NCBI RefSeq assembly: GCF_002798015.1
Contig: NZ_PGTZ01000011.1
Location: forward strand, 124,001 to 188,000
DNA: 64,000 nt
Source of the DNA: Luteimicrobium subarcticum
GTDB taxonomy: Bacteria > Actinomycetota > Actinomycetes > Actinomycetales > Cellulomonadaceae
Reading direction: 5' to 3'
The notes beneath the pieces were generated by a model. The model did not search any database, was not told where the DNA came from, and saw nothing but the letters and a program-made list of their open reading frames with translations. The translations under genes were made by a program, and so were the position numbers. This document shows, one piece after another, positions 1-10,215 of this stretch (its first letter is position 1; each line of letters opens with the position of its first letter).

Positions 1-1533
1 GAGACCGTCACCCCCGACGAGGCAGCGACGGCACCCGCGGCGCCCGAGGTCGAGACCGACACCCCCGAGCCCGAGCCTGAGCCGGCCGTCGAGCCCGAGG
101 AGAGCGCCGCCCCGGCGCCCGCCCCCCGACCCGCGCCGCGCCCCGGCCCCCGCCCGGGACCGCGCCCCGGCCCCCGACCCGCTGCTCCCGCGACCACCGG
201 GAACGACGCCGACGCCGCTCCCGCACCGGTGCCGCACCACGATGTCGCTCCCCTGCCGGTGGTCGACGACACCGCCGCGATCGCCACCGCCACCACGTTC
301 GGGCGCGTCGACGAGGACGGCACGGTCTACGTCCGCGAGAACGCGGGCGAGCGCGCGGTCGGCCAGTTCCCCGGCGTCGACGACGAGCAGGCGCTCAGCC
401 TGTACATCCGCCGCTACCTCGACCTGCAGGCCAAGGTCTCGCTCTTCGAGGCACGCCTCAACCAGAGCGACCTGTCCGTCCGTGAGATCGACAGCACCCT
501 CGCCAAGCTCCGCGAGGAGACCGCCGAGCCCGCCGCCGTCGGCGACCTCGACGCCCTGCGCGCCGGCGTCGAGAAGGTCGCCGCCGACGCCGCCCAGCAC
601 CGCGAGCGGCTCGACCAGGAGCGGACGGTCGCCCGGACCGCCGCCGTCGAGGCACGCACCGCCATCGTCGAGCGGGCCGAGGCGCTCGCGGAGAGCGACC
701 CGGCGCGCGTGCAGTGGAAGGCGGCCGGCGAGGAGCTCCGCGGCCTCCTGGACTCCTGGAAGACCGCGCAGCACGACGGTCCCCGGCTCGACCGGCCCAC
801 CGAGGACGCCCTCTGGAAGCGGTTCAGCCACGCACGCACGGCGTTCGACCGGGCCCGCCGGCACTACTTCGCCGATCTCGAGCAGCGCAACTCCGAGGCG
901 CGCAGCGTGAAGGCGGCGATCGTCGAAGAGGCCGAGAAGCTCTCGTCGAGCACCGAGTGGGGGGCCACCGCGGCGGACTACCGCGATCTCATGGCCCGCT
1001 GGAAGGCCGCCGGGCGTGCCAGCCGCAAGGACGACGACGCCCTGTGGGCACGCTTCCGTGCCGCCCAGGACACCTTCTTCCAGGCGCGTGACGCGGAGAA
1101 CGCCGCACTCGACACGGAGTACGAGGCCAACCTCGCCGTCAAGGAACAGCTCCTCGCCGAGGCGGAGAAGCTCGTGCCCGTGAAGGACCTGGCGGCCGCC
1201 AAGTCCGCCCTGCGCGACATCCACGACCGGTGGGAGGAGGCCGGCAAGGTTCCTCGCGCCGACATCCAGCGGGTCGAGGCTCGTCTCCGCGCGGTCGAGA
1301 CGGCCGTGCGCTCGGCCGAGGACGCCGAGTGGACGCGGTCGAACCCCGAGACGCGGGCCCGCGCCGAGGGTGCGCTCAGCCAGCTCGAGAGCGCGATCGC
1401 GGGCCTCGAGGCCGACCTCGCGGCGGCGGAGCAGTCCGGGGACGACCGCAAGGCGTCCGAGGCCCGTGCGGCGCTCGACGCCCGGCGTGCCTGGCTCGAG
1501 CAGGTGTCGAAGGCTGCGGAGGAGTCCCGCTGA
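1..1533 (+). CDS. DUF349 domain protein, 5' end cut off by the window
   Basis: The reading frame is open from the first base, so the true start lies upstream. About the first 75 visible residues are an acidic Pro/Glu stretch followed by Ala-Pro-Arg-Pro-Gly-type repeats, probably disordered. The rest is charged and helical, with several DUF349 units marked by recurring W-K-x-A-G and 'DDALWARFRAAQDTFF'-like motifs. DUF349 proteins have no established enzymatic role in actinobacteria, and coiled-coil or nucleic-acid association is only a guess. A GTG at 229 is an internal codon and not a likely start. A strong hairpin follows the stop. The family call is firm; the function is unknown. Confidence 0.85.
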   Translation, partial: ETVTPDEAATAPAAPEVETDTPEPEPEPAVEPEESAAPAPAPRPAPRPGPRPGPRPGPRPAAPATTGNDADAAPAPVPHHDVAPLPVVDDTAAIATATTFGRVDEDGTVYVRENAGERAVGQFPGVDDEQALSLYIRRYLDLQAKVSLFEARLNQSDLSVREIDSTLAKLREETAEPAAVGDLDALRAGVEKVAADAAQHRERLDQERTVARTAAVEARTAIVERAEALAESDPARVQWKAAGEELRGLLDSWKTAQHDGPRLDRPTEDALWKRFSHARTAFDRARRHYFADLEQRNSEARSVKAAIVEEAEKLSSSTEWGATAADYRDLMARWKAAGRASRKDDDALWARFRAAQDTFFQARDAENAALDTEYEANLAVKEQLLAEAEKLVPVKDLAAAKSALRDIHDRWEEAGKVPRADIQRVEARLRAVETAVRSAEDAEWTRSNPETRARAEGALSQLESAIAGLEADLAAAEQSGDDRKASEARAALDARRAWLEQVSKAAEESR

Positions 1534-1586
1534 CCGGGACGACCTGAGCGGTCTGCCGCACGGCCGACCCGCTGCTCTCCCGGTCT

Positions 1587-1620
1587 GCGCGCCGCCTCTG
1601 TGTCCACAGGGGCGGCGCGC
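1587..1620 (+). terminator. Intrinsic terminator after the DUF349 gene
   Basis: Two nested perfect arms (GCGCGCCGCC/GGCGGCGCGC outside, CTGTG/CACAG inside) form a long GC-rich stem, followed by a short pyrimidine stretch (acctttcccc). It lies 53 bp after the stop codon. Confidence 0.75.
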
Positions 1621-1650
1621 ACCTTTCCCCCGGAACCTCGTTGCGCCACG

Positions 1651-2298
1651 ATGTTCCCTGTGACAGCACCGGTTCAGGACGCCCCCGAGACCGCCCCCGC
1701 ACGCCCCGTCCTCTACCTGCCGGAGGACGTCGGCGGGACGGTGGCCTGGGACTGTCTCGTCCGCGACGGCGGCCTCGTCCCGGTGCACGGTCGGGCCGCG
1801 CGCCCCGCCACGACACCCGACTCCACCGAGATCCGGATGCGGGCGGTCAGCCCGTTCGTCCCCGGGTCCACGATCGTCGCCGGCCCCACCGCGGCGTGGG
1901 TGCACGTCGGAGGCGTGTCGCCGCGCACCCTCCACGTGGTCCACCGCAGCGGGACGCACCGCCCCCGTGCCCCGCAGGGGGTGCGGGTGCGTCAGGCGAT
2001 GCTGCTGGCGGACGACCTCGCGACCGTCGGCGGACACCAGCTCACGAGCGTCCAGCGCACCGGCCTCGACGTGGCGCGCCACGAGCCCGCCGCCCACGCC
2101 GTCGAGACGATCGTCGCGCTCACGGCCCTGGGATTCGACGTCCGGCGGGCACGGCTCCAGCTCGAGCGTCGGCTCCGCGTCACCGGTCGCGAGGCGGCGC
2201 ACCGCACGCTCGACGCCGTCGAGCGGCGCCTCCGGGCCGCGCCGGCGCGGCCGGTCACACCGGGAGCTGCGGCTCCTCCGCTGCCCGGGCGCCCGTGA
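1651..2298 (+). CDS. AbiEi-antitoxin-like protein (hypothetical)
   Basis: This is a 215-residue protein starting at ATG 1651; a GTG three codons later is an alternative. It lacks membrane segments. The middle, '[24 protein letters not shown]', and later '[13 protein letters not shown]', recall the 'S..SAAWLHG' and 'T...RT.lDlAR' signatures of type IV AbiEi-like antitoxin and DUF559-associated proteins that are common in actinobacteria. No toxin gene lies beside it, so a toxin-antitoxin role is not supported. Its last 44 bp overlap the 3' end of rel on the opposite strand. The fold assignment rests on remembered motifs only. Confidence 0.6.
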   Translation: MFPVTAPVQDAPETAPARPVLYLPEDVGGTVAWDCLVRDGGLVPVHGRAARPATTPDSTEIRMRAVSPFVPGSTIVAGPTAAWVHVGGVSPRTLHVVHRSGTHRPRAPQGVRVRQAMLLADDLATVGGHQLTSVQRTGLDVARHEPAAHAVETIVALTALGFDVRRARLQLERRLRVTGREAAHRTLDAVERRLRAAPARPVTPGAAAPPLPGRP

Positions 2299-4576
2299 TC
2301 CGGTAGACGTCGAAGACCCCGTCGATCTTGCGGACGGCGGACAGCACGGTCGCGAGGTGCGCCGGCTCGGCCATCTCGAACACGAACCGTGAGAGCGCGA
2401 CGCGGTCGTTCGAGGTGGAGACGGTGGCCGACAGGATGTTGACGTGGTTGTCCGACAGGACGCGGGTGACGTCCGAGAGCAGCCTCGACCGGTCAAGGGC
2501 CTCGACCTGGATCTGCACGAGGAACAGCGTGTTGCTGCCGGACGTCCAGCTCACGTCGACGATGCGCTCCGGCTGGTCGCGCAGCCCGGTGACGTTCGCG
2601 CAGTCGGTCCGGTGCACCGACACGCCCTGGCCCCGCGTGACGAAGCCGATGATCTCGTCGCCGGGCACCGGGGTGCAGCACTTGGCGAGCTTGACCCACA
2701 CGTCCTCGACACCCTTGACGACGACGCCCGGGTCGCCCGTGCGGACGCGCCGCGCCGCGGCACCGGGCCGCACGACCTCGGCGACGTCCTCGGTGGTCGA
2801 CTCGTCGCCGCCGAGCGCGTGGACGAGACGCTGCACGACGGTCGCCGCCGACACCTGCCCCTCGCCCACCGCCGCGTAGAGCGCGGACACGTCCGGGTAG
2901 CGCATGTCGCTCGCGAGCACGACGAGGGACTCGTGCGAGAGCAGGCGCTGGATGGGCAGGTTCTGCTTGCGCATCGCCTTGGCGATGGCGTCCTTGCCGT
3001 GCTCGACGGCCTCCTCGCGGCGCTCCTTGGAGAACCACTGGCGGATCTTGTTGCGGGCCCGGGGACTCTTGACGAACGCGATCCAGTCGTGGCTCGGGCC
3101 CGCCCCCTCGGCCTTCGAGGTGAGTACCTCGACGACGTCGCCGTTGTCGAGCTGCGAGTCGAGCGGCACGAGGCGCCCATTGACGCGGGCTCCCATGGTC
3201 CGGTGCCCCACCTCGGTGTGCACGGCGTACGCGAAGTCGACGGGCGTCGACCCGCTCGGCAGCGCGATCACCTCGCCCTTCGGCGTGAACACGTAGACCT
3301 CGGAGCCCGCGATCTCGAAGCGCAGCGAGTCGAGGAACTCGGCGGGGTCCGCGGTCTCCTTCTGCCAGTCGACGAGCTGCCGCAGCCACTGCATCTCGTT
3401 GGCGGCGTCACCCTTCTCGCCGTCCTTGGCGCCGACCTTGCCGAGCTCCTTGTACTTCCAGTGCGCGGCGACGCCGTACTCGGCGCGGCGGTGCATCTCG
3501 TGGGTGCGGATCTGGATCTCGACGGGCTTGCCGCCCGGGCCGATGACCGTCGTGTGGAGCGACTGGTACATGTTGAACTTCGGCATCGCGATGTAGTCCT
3601 TGAACCGGCCGGGGACCGGGTTCCACCGCGCGTGCAGGGCGCCGAGCGCCCCGTAGCAGTCGCGCACCGACTCGACGAGGACGCGCGTGCCCACCAGGTC
3701 GTAGATGTCCGCGAAGTCGTGCCCACGGACGATCATCTTCTGGTAGATCGAGTAGTAGTGCTTCGGCCGGCCCGTCACGGTCGCCTTGATCTTCGCGCCG
3801 CGCAGGTCGGCGGCGATCTGCTCCCGGATGACCGACAGGTACTCCTCCCGCGCCGGGGCGCGGTCCGCGACGAGGTGCACGATCTCCTCGTAGACCTTCG
3901 GGTAGAGCGTCGAGAACGACAGGTCCTCGAGCTCCCACTTGATGGTGTTCATGCCGAGCCGGTGCGCGAGCGGCGCGTAGATCTCGAGGGTCTCCTTGGC
4001 CTTGCGCTGCGCGGACGCGGCCGGCACGAACTTCCAGGTGCGCGCGTTGTGCAGACGGTCGGCCAGCTTGATGACGAGCACACGGATGTCGTGCGACATC
4101 GCGACGATCATCTTGCGCACCGTCTCGGCCTGCGCGGCCTCGCCGTACTTCACCTTGTCGAGCTTGGTGACGCCGTCGACCATCATCGCGATCTCTTCGC
4201 CGTAGTCGCGGCGGAGCTGGGTCAGCGAGTAGTCGGTGTCCTCGACGGTGTCGTGCAGGAGCGCGGCCGCGAGCGTGTTCGGCGTCATGCCGAGCTCCGC
4301 GAGGATCGTGGCGACGGCGACGGGGTGCGTGATGTACGGGTCGCCGCTCTTGCGGACCTGACCACGGTGGGCGCGCTCCGCGGTCACGTAGGCGCGGTCG
4401 ATCACGGAGAGGTCGGCCTTCGGGTGGTTGGCCCGGACGGCGTGCAGCAGCGGTTCGAGCGCGGGATCCGACAGGGCGGCCCCTCGGGCCCCGAAGCGGA
4501 CGAGGCGTGACCTGACGCGGGCGCTGGTGCTCTCAGCGTCCGCCGCGGCCTGCGTGCTGCGCGTCTCCTGGCTCAT
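2255..4576 (-). CDS. rel: Bifunctional (p)ppGpp synthetase/hydrolase Rel
   Basis: This 773-residue RelA/SpoT homologue makes and degrades the alarmone (p)ppGpp in the cytoplasm, setting the stringent response. Domains in order: an HD hydrolase with HDTVED at 108-113 and LADRLHN at 171-177, so hydrolase residues are kept; a synthetase with [10 protein letters not shown] at 324-333 and 'YQSLHTTV' after it; a TGS domain around 425-487; a linker; and a C-terminal ACT domain. ATG 4576 was chosen because a purine-rich GGGGAGAG precedes it by a few bases and the protein then has the usual actinobacterial length; the frame stays open upstream. It is downstream of apt in the conserved secDF-apt-rel order. 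Confidence 0.97.
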   Translation of the reverse strand: MSQETRSTQAAADAESTSARVRSRLVRFGARGAALSDPALEPLLHAVRANHPKADLSVIDRAYVTAERAHRGQVRKSGDPYITHPVAVATILAELGMTPNTLAAALLHDTVEDTDYSLTQLRRDYGEEIAMMVDGVTKLDKVKYGEAAQAETVRKMIVAMSHDIRVLVIKLADRLHNARTWKFVPAASAQRKAKETLEIYAPLAHRLGMNTIKWELEDLSFSTLYPKVYEEIVHLVADRAPAREEYLSVIREQIAADLRGAKIKATVTGRPKHYYSIYQKMIVRGHDFADIYDLVGTRVLVESVRDCYGALGALHARWNPVPGRFKDYIAMPKFNMYQSLHTTVIGPGGKPVEIQIRTHEMHRRAEYGVAAHWKYKELGKVGAKDGEKGDAANEMQWLRQLVDWQKETADPAEFLDSLRFEIAGSEVYVFTPKGEVIALPSGSTPVDFAYAVHTEVGHRTMGARVNGRLVPLDSQLDNGDVVEVLTSKAEGAGPSHDWIAFVKSPRARNKIRQWFSKERREEAVEHGKDAIAKAMRKQNLPIQRLLSHESLVVLASDMRYPDVSALYAAVGEGQVSAATVVQRLVHALGGDESTTEDVAEVVRPGAAARRVRTGDPGVVVKGVEDVWVKLAKCCTPVPGDEIIGFVTRGQGVSVHRTDCANVTGLRDQPERIVDVSWTSGSNTLFLVQIQVEALDRSRLLSDVTRVLSDNHVNILSATVSTSNDRVALSRFVFEMAEPAHLATVLSAVRKIDGVFDVYRITGARAAEEPQLPV

Positions 4577-4686
4577 CAACCACTCTCCCCGGGGCCGGAT
4601 GTCCCTCCATGCTACGTCGCACGGAGCACCGAACCGGACCGGGGAGCGGCGCCGGACCCGCCCCGCGGGACGAGCGTCGGCCGGCG

Positions 4687-5253
4687 TCACACCTGGAAGA
4701 GGGCCTCCACCGTGTGCCGGCCGAGCACGTCCCGGCCGCCGAGTCCGGTGATCTCGAGCAGGAAGCCCATGGCGACGACCTCGGCACCGCAGCGCTCGAC
4801 GAGCGCCGCCGCCGCGGCGGCCGTCCCGCCGGTCGCGAGCACGTCGTCGACCACCAGCACCCGGGCGCCCGTCGGAACCGTGCCCGTCCGGACCTCGAGC
4901 GTCGCCTCGCCGTACTCGAGCGCGTAGCTCACCGACTCGACCGGCGGCGGCAGCTTGCCCGCCTTGCGCAGGGGCACGAACCCGACGCCCAGGCGCAGCG
5001 CGAGCGCTGCCCCCAGGATGAATCCTCGTGCCTCCATGCCCGCGACGAGGTCGACCGTGCCGTGGTCGGCCGTGGTCCATGCCGCGAGCTCGTCGACGAC
5101 GGACGCCAACGCGTCACCGTCGGCAAGCAGCGGCGTGATGTCCCGGAAGACCACACCCGGCTCGGGGTAGTCCGGGACGGGCCGCACGAGCGCTTCGAGA
5201 CGCTCGGCGGCCTCCGGGGAGAGCGGTTGCGGGGACACGCGACGGACCGTCAA
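4687..5253 (-). CDS. apt: Adenine phosphoribosyltransferase
   Basis: The 188-residue cytoplasmic enzyme converts adenine plus PRPP to AMP and pyrophosphate (purine salvage). The PRPP-binding motif [13 protein letters not shown] lies at 132-144, the '[12 protein letters not shown]' family signature near 32-43, and the substrate-loop segment 'MEARGFILG' at 73-81. The start overlaps the secF stop by 4 bp, which suggests translational coupling. Length and motifs are typical, and no residues appear to be missing. Confidence 0.96.
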   Translation of the reverse strand: MTVRRVSPQPLSPEAAERLEALVRPVPDYPEPGVVFRDITPLLADGDALASVVDELAAWTTADHGTVDLVAGMEARGFILGAALALRLGVGFVPLRKAGKLPPPVESVSYALEYGEATLEVRTGTVPTGARVLVVDDVLATGGTAAAAAALVERCGAEVVAMGFLLEITGLGGRDVLGRHTVEALFQV

Positions 5254-6326
5254 CGCTTGCGGCGCGGCTGCGACCGGTTGCCCTGGTGGGAGCCCGGCAC
5301 GAGCTGCAGGCTGCCCGCGTCCTCCACGACGGGCTCACCCGACTCGGCAGCCTCCTCGCGGCGGGCCGCGACCTTGGCCGTGTGCGCCTTGATCGCGGGC
5401 TCGCGCTCACGCAGGGCGACCTCGAGCGGCGTCGCGAGGAAGATCGACGAGTACGTGCCCACGGCGATGCCGACGAACAGCGCGAGCGAGATGTCACGCA
5501 ACGTGCCGGCACCGAGCAGGAACGCCCCCACGAAGAGGATCGCGGCGACGGGCAGCAGCGCGACGACCGACGTGTTGATCGACCGGACGAGCGTCTGGTT
5601 GACGGCGAGGTTCGCGCGCTCGGCGTACGTCGAGCGGAGCTGGTCGGTCACGCCCACCGTGTTCTCGCGGACCTTGTCGAAGACCACGACCTTGTCGTAG
5701 AGCGAGTAGCCGAGGATCGTCAGGAAGCCGATGACCGTGGACGGCGTGACCTCCCAGCCGATCGCTGCGTACAGGCCGACCGTGATGAGCAGGTCGTGCA
5801 GCAGCGCGACGAGGGCGGCGAGCGCCATCCGCCAGTTGCGGAAGTAGATCGCCATGAACGCCGCGACGAGCACCAGGAAGACGACAAGACCCTGGACCGC
5901 CTTCTGCGACACGTCCTGACCCCAGGTCGGGCCGACCGACGTGCCGCTGATGTCGCTCGCGGAAACCCCGTAGCCCTTCTGGAGCGCTGCCGTGACCTGC
6001 TTGAGCTGGTCGGACGTCAGCTCGGTCGTCTGCACGCGCACGCTGTCAGAGCCCACCGACGACACGAGCACCTCGTCGTCCGGGACGACCTGGTGCACCG
6101 CGTCGACAGCCACGTCCTGCGACTGCGTCGTGGTGTTCGAGACGATGATCTCGGTGCCGCCCTTGAAGTCGATGCCCAGGTTGAAGCCCTGGAGCACCAG
6201 GACGAGCACGGCCAGGACGGAGAGCACGCCCGACACCCAGAAGTAGCGGCTGCGACGCTGGACGACCTTGTACGAGCGGCGGCCCGTGTAGAGGTCGTTG
6301 CCCCATGCGGCGAAGTTGACGGCCAT
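5250..6326 (-). CDS. secF: Protein translocase subunit SecF
   Basis: At 358 residues this is an RND-superfamily membrane protein that pairs with SecD to assist late steps of Sec-dependent export with the proton motive force. An N-terminal membrane segment (about 29-50, starting after 'YFWVSGVLS') is followed by 'LGIDFKGGTEI', an external domain, and a cluster of five hydrophobic segments; 'GYSLYDKVVVFDKVREN' is the SecF signature. The C-terminus is basic and cytoplasmic. The secD stop and secF start share one base (TGATG), indicating coupled translation. Confidence 0.97.
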   Translation of the reverse strand: MAVNFAAWGNDLYTGRRSYKVVQRRSRYFWVSGVLSVLAVLVLVLQGFNLGIDFKGGTEIIVSNTTTQSQDVAVDAVHQVVPDDEVLVSSVGSDSVRVQTTELTSDQLKQVTAALQKGYGVSASDISGTSVGPTWGQDVSQKAVQGLVVFLVLVAAFMAIYFRNWRMALAALVALLHDLLITVGLYAAIGWEVTPSTVIGFLTILGYSLYDKVVVFDKVRENTVGVTDQLRSTYAERANLAVNQTLVRSINTSVVALLPVAAILFVGAFLLGAGTLRDISLALFVGIAVGTYSSIFLATPLEVALREREPAIKAHTAKVAARREEAAESGEPVVEDAGSLQLVPGSHQGNRSQPRRKR

Positions 6327-8428
6327 CAGAGGTTCTCCTCGTTCTCGCCGTTACCGTCGGCGGACTCCTGCGCGGCGCGACGCTCGGCGGCGCGACGCTC
6401 GGCGATGGTCATGCGGCGCCCGTCGGCTGCGGTCGCCGGGGGCGACACGGGCCGGGTCGGCTCCGCGGTCCGGGCCGACGCGGTCGCGTCGGACGGCGCG
6501 CCGACCGTGACCGGCTCGCCCTGCTCGGCGTCGTCGGCCGGCTGCTCCTGCGGGTCGGACAGCGCGTCGAGCGCCGCGACCCCCTCGGCCGGCACGCCCG
6601 ACTCCGCCTTGGCGACGAAGCGCCCGCGCCCCTTGTACCCCGAGGCACGCAGCTGCGACGTCGACAGACCGGACGCGGCGTGACCGTCCCGGAAGAACGG
6701 CACCTTCGCGATGAGCTGCATCACGGGGTGCGTGAAGAGGAACACCACGATGAGGTCCACGAACGTGGTCAGGCCGAGCGCGACCGCGAAGCCCTGCACC
6801 CCGCCGACGGCGAGGAAGTACAGGATGAGCGCGAGCAGGATGTTGACCGTGTCGGACGCGAGGATGGTCCGCCGGGCACGCTGCCAGCCCTTCTCGACGG
6901 CGCCGGCCAACGGCCGGCCGTCGCGCAGCTCGTCACGGATGCGTTCGAAGTACACGATGAACGAGTCCGCTGTGAAGCCGATCGCGACGATCAGGCCGGC
7001 GACGCCGGGCAGCGACAGCCGGTAGCCCCACGTCCACGACAGGAGGGTGATCAGTCCGTACACGAGGACGCCGGCGACGCCGAGCGAGGCGACGGACAGC
7101 AGGCCGAGGAGTCGGTACTGGAACATCGAGTACACGACGACGAGCACGAGGCCGATGAGCCCGGCGAGCAGGCCCTTGGCGAGCTGCTCGGAGCCGAGCG
7201 TCGCGGAGATCTGCTCCTGGCTCTGCACCTCGAACGTCAGCGGCAGCGCACCGAAGTTGAGCTGGTTCGCGAGGGTCGCGGCGCTCTGGCGCGTGAAGCT
7301 GCCGGAGATCTCGGCGCTCCCGCCCGTGATGCCCGTGGTCGCGTACTGGGAGTCGACGCTGGGCGCCTCGATGACCAGACCGTCGAGCACCATCGCGAAC
7401 TGGTTGCGCGGCGCCTCGAGGCCCGCGATCCGCTTCGTGGTCGCCGTGAACTCCTTGGCACCCTCGGACGTGAACTTCATGTTCACGACCCACTGGCCGG
7501 TGGAGACGCCCTGTGACGTCTGGCCGAGGCCGGACGACGCGCTCGCGATCTCGGTCCCCTCGATCTCGACGGGACCGAGGATGTACTTGGCGCTGCCGTC
7601 CTTGGCGCACGCCACGAGCGGCTTGTCCGGGTCGTCCCCGCCGCCGCCCTTACGGTTCGCCGGGTCGGTGCAGTCGAGCTCGTCGTACTGCTTCTCGACG
7701 TCCGCGGTGATCTGGTCGAGCGAGCTCGCGCCGTCGTCCGTGGTCGCCGTCGCGTCGGACGTCGCCGTCGGGCTCGGGGTGGCGCCGTCCGCAGCCCCGG
7801 CGGTCGCCGTCGGCGTGGGGGTGGTGTTCGCCGCCGCCTGGATCGTCCGGGTGCCCTTGACGTACACCGCCGACTGCGTCGACGCGTGCGACGCACCCGA
7901 CCGGAACGCCGAGTTCTTCGCGGTCGCCGTCGGCTTGGGCGTGGTGGTCGCCTCGGGGGTGGCCGTCGCGGTCGGGGCCGTCGTCGCCGCAGCTGCCGCG
8001 GCGTCCTGGTCGGCCTTGGTGCGCGGGTCGCCGATCACGAGGACCGGGCGGAACCGCATCTGCGCCGACTGCGAGACGAGGTCGATCGTCTCCTGGCTCG
8101 GGTGGCCCGGGATCGACACGACGATGTTCTTGCTGCCCTGGCGCGTGATCTGCGCCTCGGACACGCCCGACGAGTCGATGCGCTGGCGGATGACGTCGAT
8201 CGCCTGGTCGATGTCGCCGGACGTGACCTCGGAGTTGTCCGTCGTGACGGGCTTGAGGATGATCTGCGTCCCGCCCTCGAGGTCGAGCGCGAGCTTCGGC
8301 GTCCACTGCGCGCCCGAGGCGGAGGTGAGGACGCCGACGCCGATCGCGCCGAAGACGACGGCGATCAGGGCGACGAGCCACGCGAGGGTGACTCCGGGTC
8401 GGGACTTGTGGTGGCTGGTGGTGGCCAA
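6326..8428 (-). CDS. secD: Protein translocase subunit SecD, with a long Thr/Pro insert
   Basis: SecD (700 residues from TTG 8428) is the larger partner of SecF. An N-terminal membrane helix spans about 14-35 and is followed by 'LDLEGGTQIILKP', the external P1 region, then five membrane helices with 'SMFQYRLLGLLSVASLG' and 'GFTADSFIVYFERIRDE'. Residues about 142-236 are a low-complexity Ala/Thr/Pro-rich insert inside the external domain, ending before 'SSLDQITADVEKQYDEL'. This makes the protein longer than most SecD proteins. The C-terminal tail is charged and probably cytoplasmic. It is preceded by yajC on the same strand after a 109-bp gap. Confidence 0.96.
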   Translation of the reverse strand: MATTSHHKSRPGVTLAWLVALIAVVFGAIGVGVLTSASGAQWTPKLALDLEGGTQIILKPVTTDNSEVTSGDIDQAIDVIRQRIDSSGVSEAQITRQGSKNIVVSIPGHPSQETIDLVSQSAQMRFRPVLVIGDPRTKADQDAAAAAATTAPTATATPEATTTPKPTATAKNSAFRSGASHASTQSAVYVKGTRTIQAAANTTPTPTATAGAADGATPSPTATSDATATTDDGASSLDQITADVEKQYDELDCTDPANRKGGGGDDPDKPLVACAKDGSAKYILGPVEIEGTEIASASSGLGQTSQGVSTGQWVVNMKFTSEGAKEFTATTKRIAGLEAPRNQFAMVLDGLVIEAPSVDSQYATTGITGGSAEISGSFTRQSAATLANQLNFGALPLTFEVQSQEQISATLGSEQLAKGLLAGLIGLVLVVVYSMFQYRLLGLLSVASLGVAGVLVYGLITLLSWTWGYRLSLPGVAGLIVAIGFTADSFIVYFERIRDELRDGRPLAGAVEKGWQRARRTILASDTVNILLALILYFLAVGGVQGFAVALGLTTFVDLIVVFLFTHPVMQLIAKVPFFRDGHAASGLSTSQLRASGYKGRGRFVAKAESGVPAEGVAALDALSDPQEQPADDAEQGEPVTVGAPSDATASARTAEPTRPVSPPATAADGRRMTIAERRAAERRAAQESADGNGENEENL

Positions 8429-8537
8429 CGTCGTGTCTCTTCTCGTGCGCGCCGCGCGGGGACGGCGACGGAGATGGCGTGGGGCGGGCAGATGCTATCG
8501 CGCCCGGGTGAGTGCTCCCCCGGGCGCGACGATCCGG

Positions 8538-9029
8538 CTACTTCGTCGACGGCTTCCCGTCGTCGCCGTCCTTGCGGTCGGCCTCCGGCAGACCCGACAG
8601 GTCGTCCGGGATCTCCAGGACGTCCTTGTCGAGAGCGCGCTGCTCGGTGAACCCTGCGGGAGCGGTCTCGGCACCTGCGGCGGTGCTGGCGGACACGCCC
8701 TCGGCCGCGGGCTCGTGCTGCTCGACCGTCGGCTCGATGACGCGCGAGATGGCCGCGCGGACCCAGCGGGACTGCGTTCCGGGCGTCGACTCGATCGTGA
8801 TCTCGTCGTCCGAGACGGCGACGACCGTGCCGAGCATGCCGGAGGCCGTCATGACCTCCTGGCCCGGCGTGAGCGTGGAGCGGAACTCCTGCTGCTTCTT
8901 CTGCGCCTTGCGCGTGCGGCTCGACATGAAGAACACGCCGACGAACAGGATGGCAAGGATCGCCAGAAGCATGAAGTTCCCGCTCCCGGACTTCTGCTGG
9001 CTCTCGGCCACGACGGTGATCGCGTGCAT
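8538..9029 (-). CDS. yajC: Preprotein translocase subunit YajC
   Basis: The 163-residue single-pass protein is an accessory of the SecDF complex. One hydrophobic segment near residues 18-37 ('NFMLLAILAILFVGVFFMSS') is followed by a basic stretch (RTRKAQKKQQEF) and the typical 'LTPGQEVMTASGMLGTVVAVSDDEITIE' cytoplasmic domain. The tail is longer and more acidic than in proteobacterial YajC. ATG 9029 has a GAGGAG about 11 nt upstream; an in-frame extension to 9122 adds only Arg/Pro-rich residues and was rejected. Confidence 0.95.
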   Translation of the reverse strand: MHAITVVAESQQKSGSGNFMLLAILAILFVGVFFMSSRTRKAQKKQQEFRSTLTPGQEVMTASGMLGTVVAVSDDEITIESTPGTQSRWVRAAISRVIEPTVEQHEPAAEGVSASTAAGAETAPAGFTEQRALDKDVLEIPDDLSGLPEADRKDGDDGKPSTK

Positions 9030-9156
9030 GACGGGGTCGTCTCCTCGGGTCTGCGCCGCGGGGCGCGACGAACTCTCTCGGCCTACCCACCGGCGCGGGG
9101 CACGGGAAGGTTCCCGGCACACCTGCGGGCGCCGGTGCAGGCAGGACCGGATCAGT

Positions 9157-10215
9157 CTAGGCCCTGAAAAGAGTGCCCTGGTCCGTCGGCGGCTCGAGGC
9201 CGAGGTGCCGCCAGGCCGCCGGCGTCGCGACCCGGCCGCGGGGCGTGCGGGCGATCAGGCCCTCGCGGACGAGGTACGGCTCCGCGACCGTCTCGACCGT
9301 CTCGGGCTCCTCGCCGACGGTGAGCGCGAGCGTGGTCAGCCCGACCGGCCCCCCGCGGAACCGCGTGCACAGGGCGTCCAGGACGGAACGGTCCAGCCGG
9401 TCGAGGCCGATGGGGTCGACCTCGTAGACCTCGAGGGCTGCGCGCGCCGCCGCGAGGTCCATGTCGCCCGTCCCACGGACCTGGGCCCAGTCGCGCACCC
9501 GCCGCAGCAGACGGTTCGCGATGCGCGGCGTCCCCCGGGAGCGGCGCGCGATCTCGGTCGCCGCGTCGGCCGCGAGCGGGACGTCGAGCAGGCGGGCTGA
9601 ACGGTGCAGCACCTTCTCGAGCTCGAACGCGTCGTAGTAGTCGAGGTGCCCGGTGAAGCCGAACCGGTCGCGCAGCGGCGCCGGCAGCAAGCCGGACCGC
9701 GTCGTCGCGCCGACGACCGTGAACGGCGGGAGGGTCAGCGGGATCGCACTGGCCCCCGCGCCCTTGCCGACGACGACGTCGACCCGGAAGTCCTCCATCG
9801 CGACGTAGAGCAGCTCCTCCGCGGGGCGCGCGAGGCGGTGGATCTCGTCGAGGAACAGCACCTCGCCCTCCTCGAGCGAGGAGAGCACGGCGGCGAGGTC
9901 GCCCGCGTGCTGGATCGCCGGGCCGGACGTCACGCGCAGCGACGCCCCGAGCTCTGCGGCCACGATCATCGCGAGGGTGGTCTTGCCCAGCCCGGGCGGG
10001 CCCGACAGCAGGATGTGGTCCGGCGCGACGCCTCGGGCCGTCGCTGCCTCGAGCACCAGGGACAGCTGCGCCCGGACCGTCTGCTGCCCGACGAACTCGT
10101 CGAGCTTGCGCGGACGGAGCGCCGCCTCGACGGACCGCTCGATCTCGTCGGCCAGGGGCGCGAGGACCCGCTCGCCGAGGTCGCGCACCTCGTCGTCCGC
10201 CGGGCGGTCAGCCAC
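9157..10215 (-). CDS. ruvB: Holliday junction branch-migration ATPase RuvB
   Basis: RuvB is a 352-residue AAA+ motor that drives branch migration of Holliday junctions together with RuvA. Walker A is GPPGLGKTT (72-80) and Walker B is LFLDEIHR (120-127), with the sensor segment '[18 protein letters not shown]' following and a C-terminal winged-helix domain ('[21 protein letters not shown]'). The first 8 bp overlap the end of ruvA. Confidence 0.97.
   Translation of the reverse strand: MADRPADDEVRDLGERVLAPLADEIERSVEAALRPRKLDEFVGQQTVRAQLSLVLEAATARGVAPDHILLSGPPGLGKTTLAMIVAAELGASLRVTSGPAIQHAGDLAAVLSSLEEGEVLFLDEIHRLARPAEELLYVAMEDFRVDVVVGKGAGASAIPLTLPPFTVVGATTRSGLLPAPLRDRFGFTGHLDYYDAFELEKVLHRSARLLDVPLAADAATEIARRSRGTPRIANRLLRRVRDWAQVRGTGDMDLAAARAALEVYEVDPIGLDRLDRSVLDALCTRFRGGPVGLTTLALTVGEEPETVETVAEPYLVREGLIARTPRGRVATPAAWRHLGLEPPTDQGTLFRA

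Noticed and set aside
1651-2298. Toxin-antitoxin module
   Set aside because: The AbiEi-like protein has no neighbouring AbiEii-type nucleotidyltransferase toxin; the next genes are DUF349 and rel.
2444-4510. 688-codon plus-strand frame opposite rel
   Set aside because: Same effect: rel has a full set of domains and catalytic motifs on the other strand.
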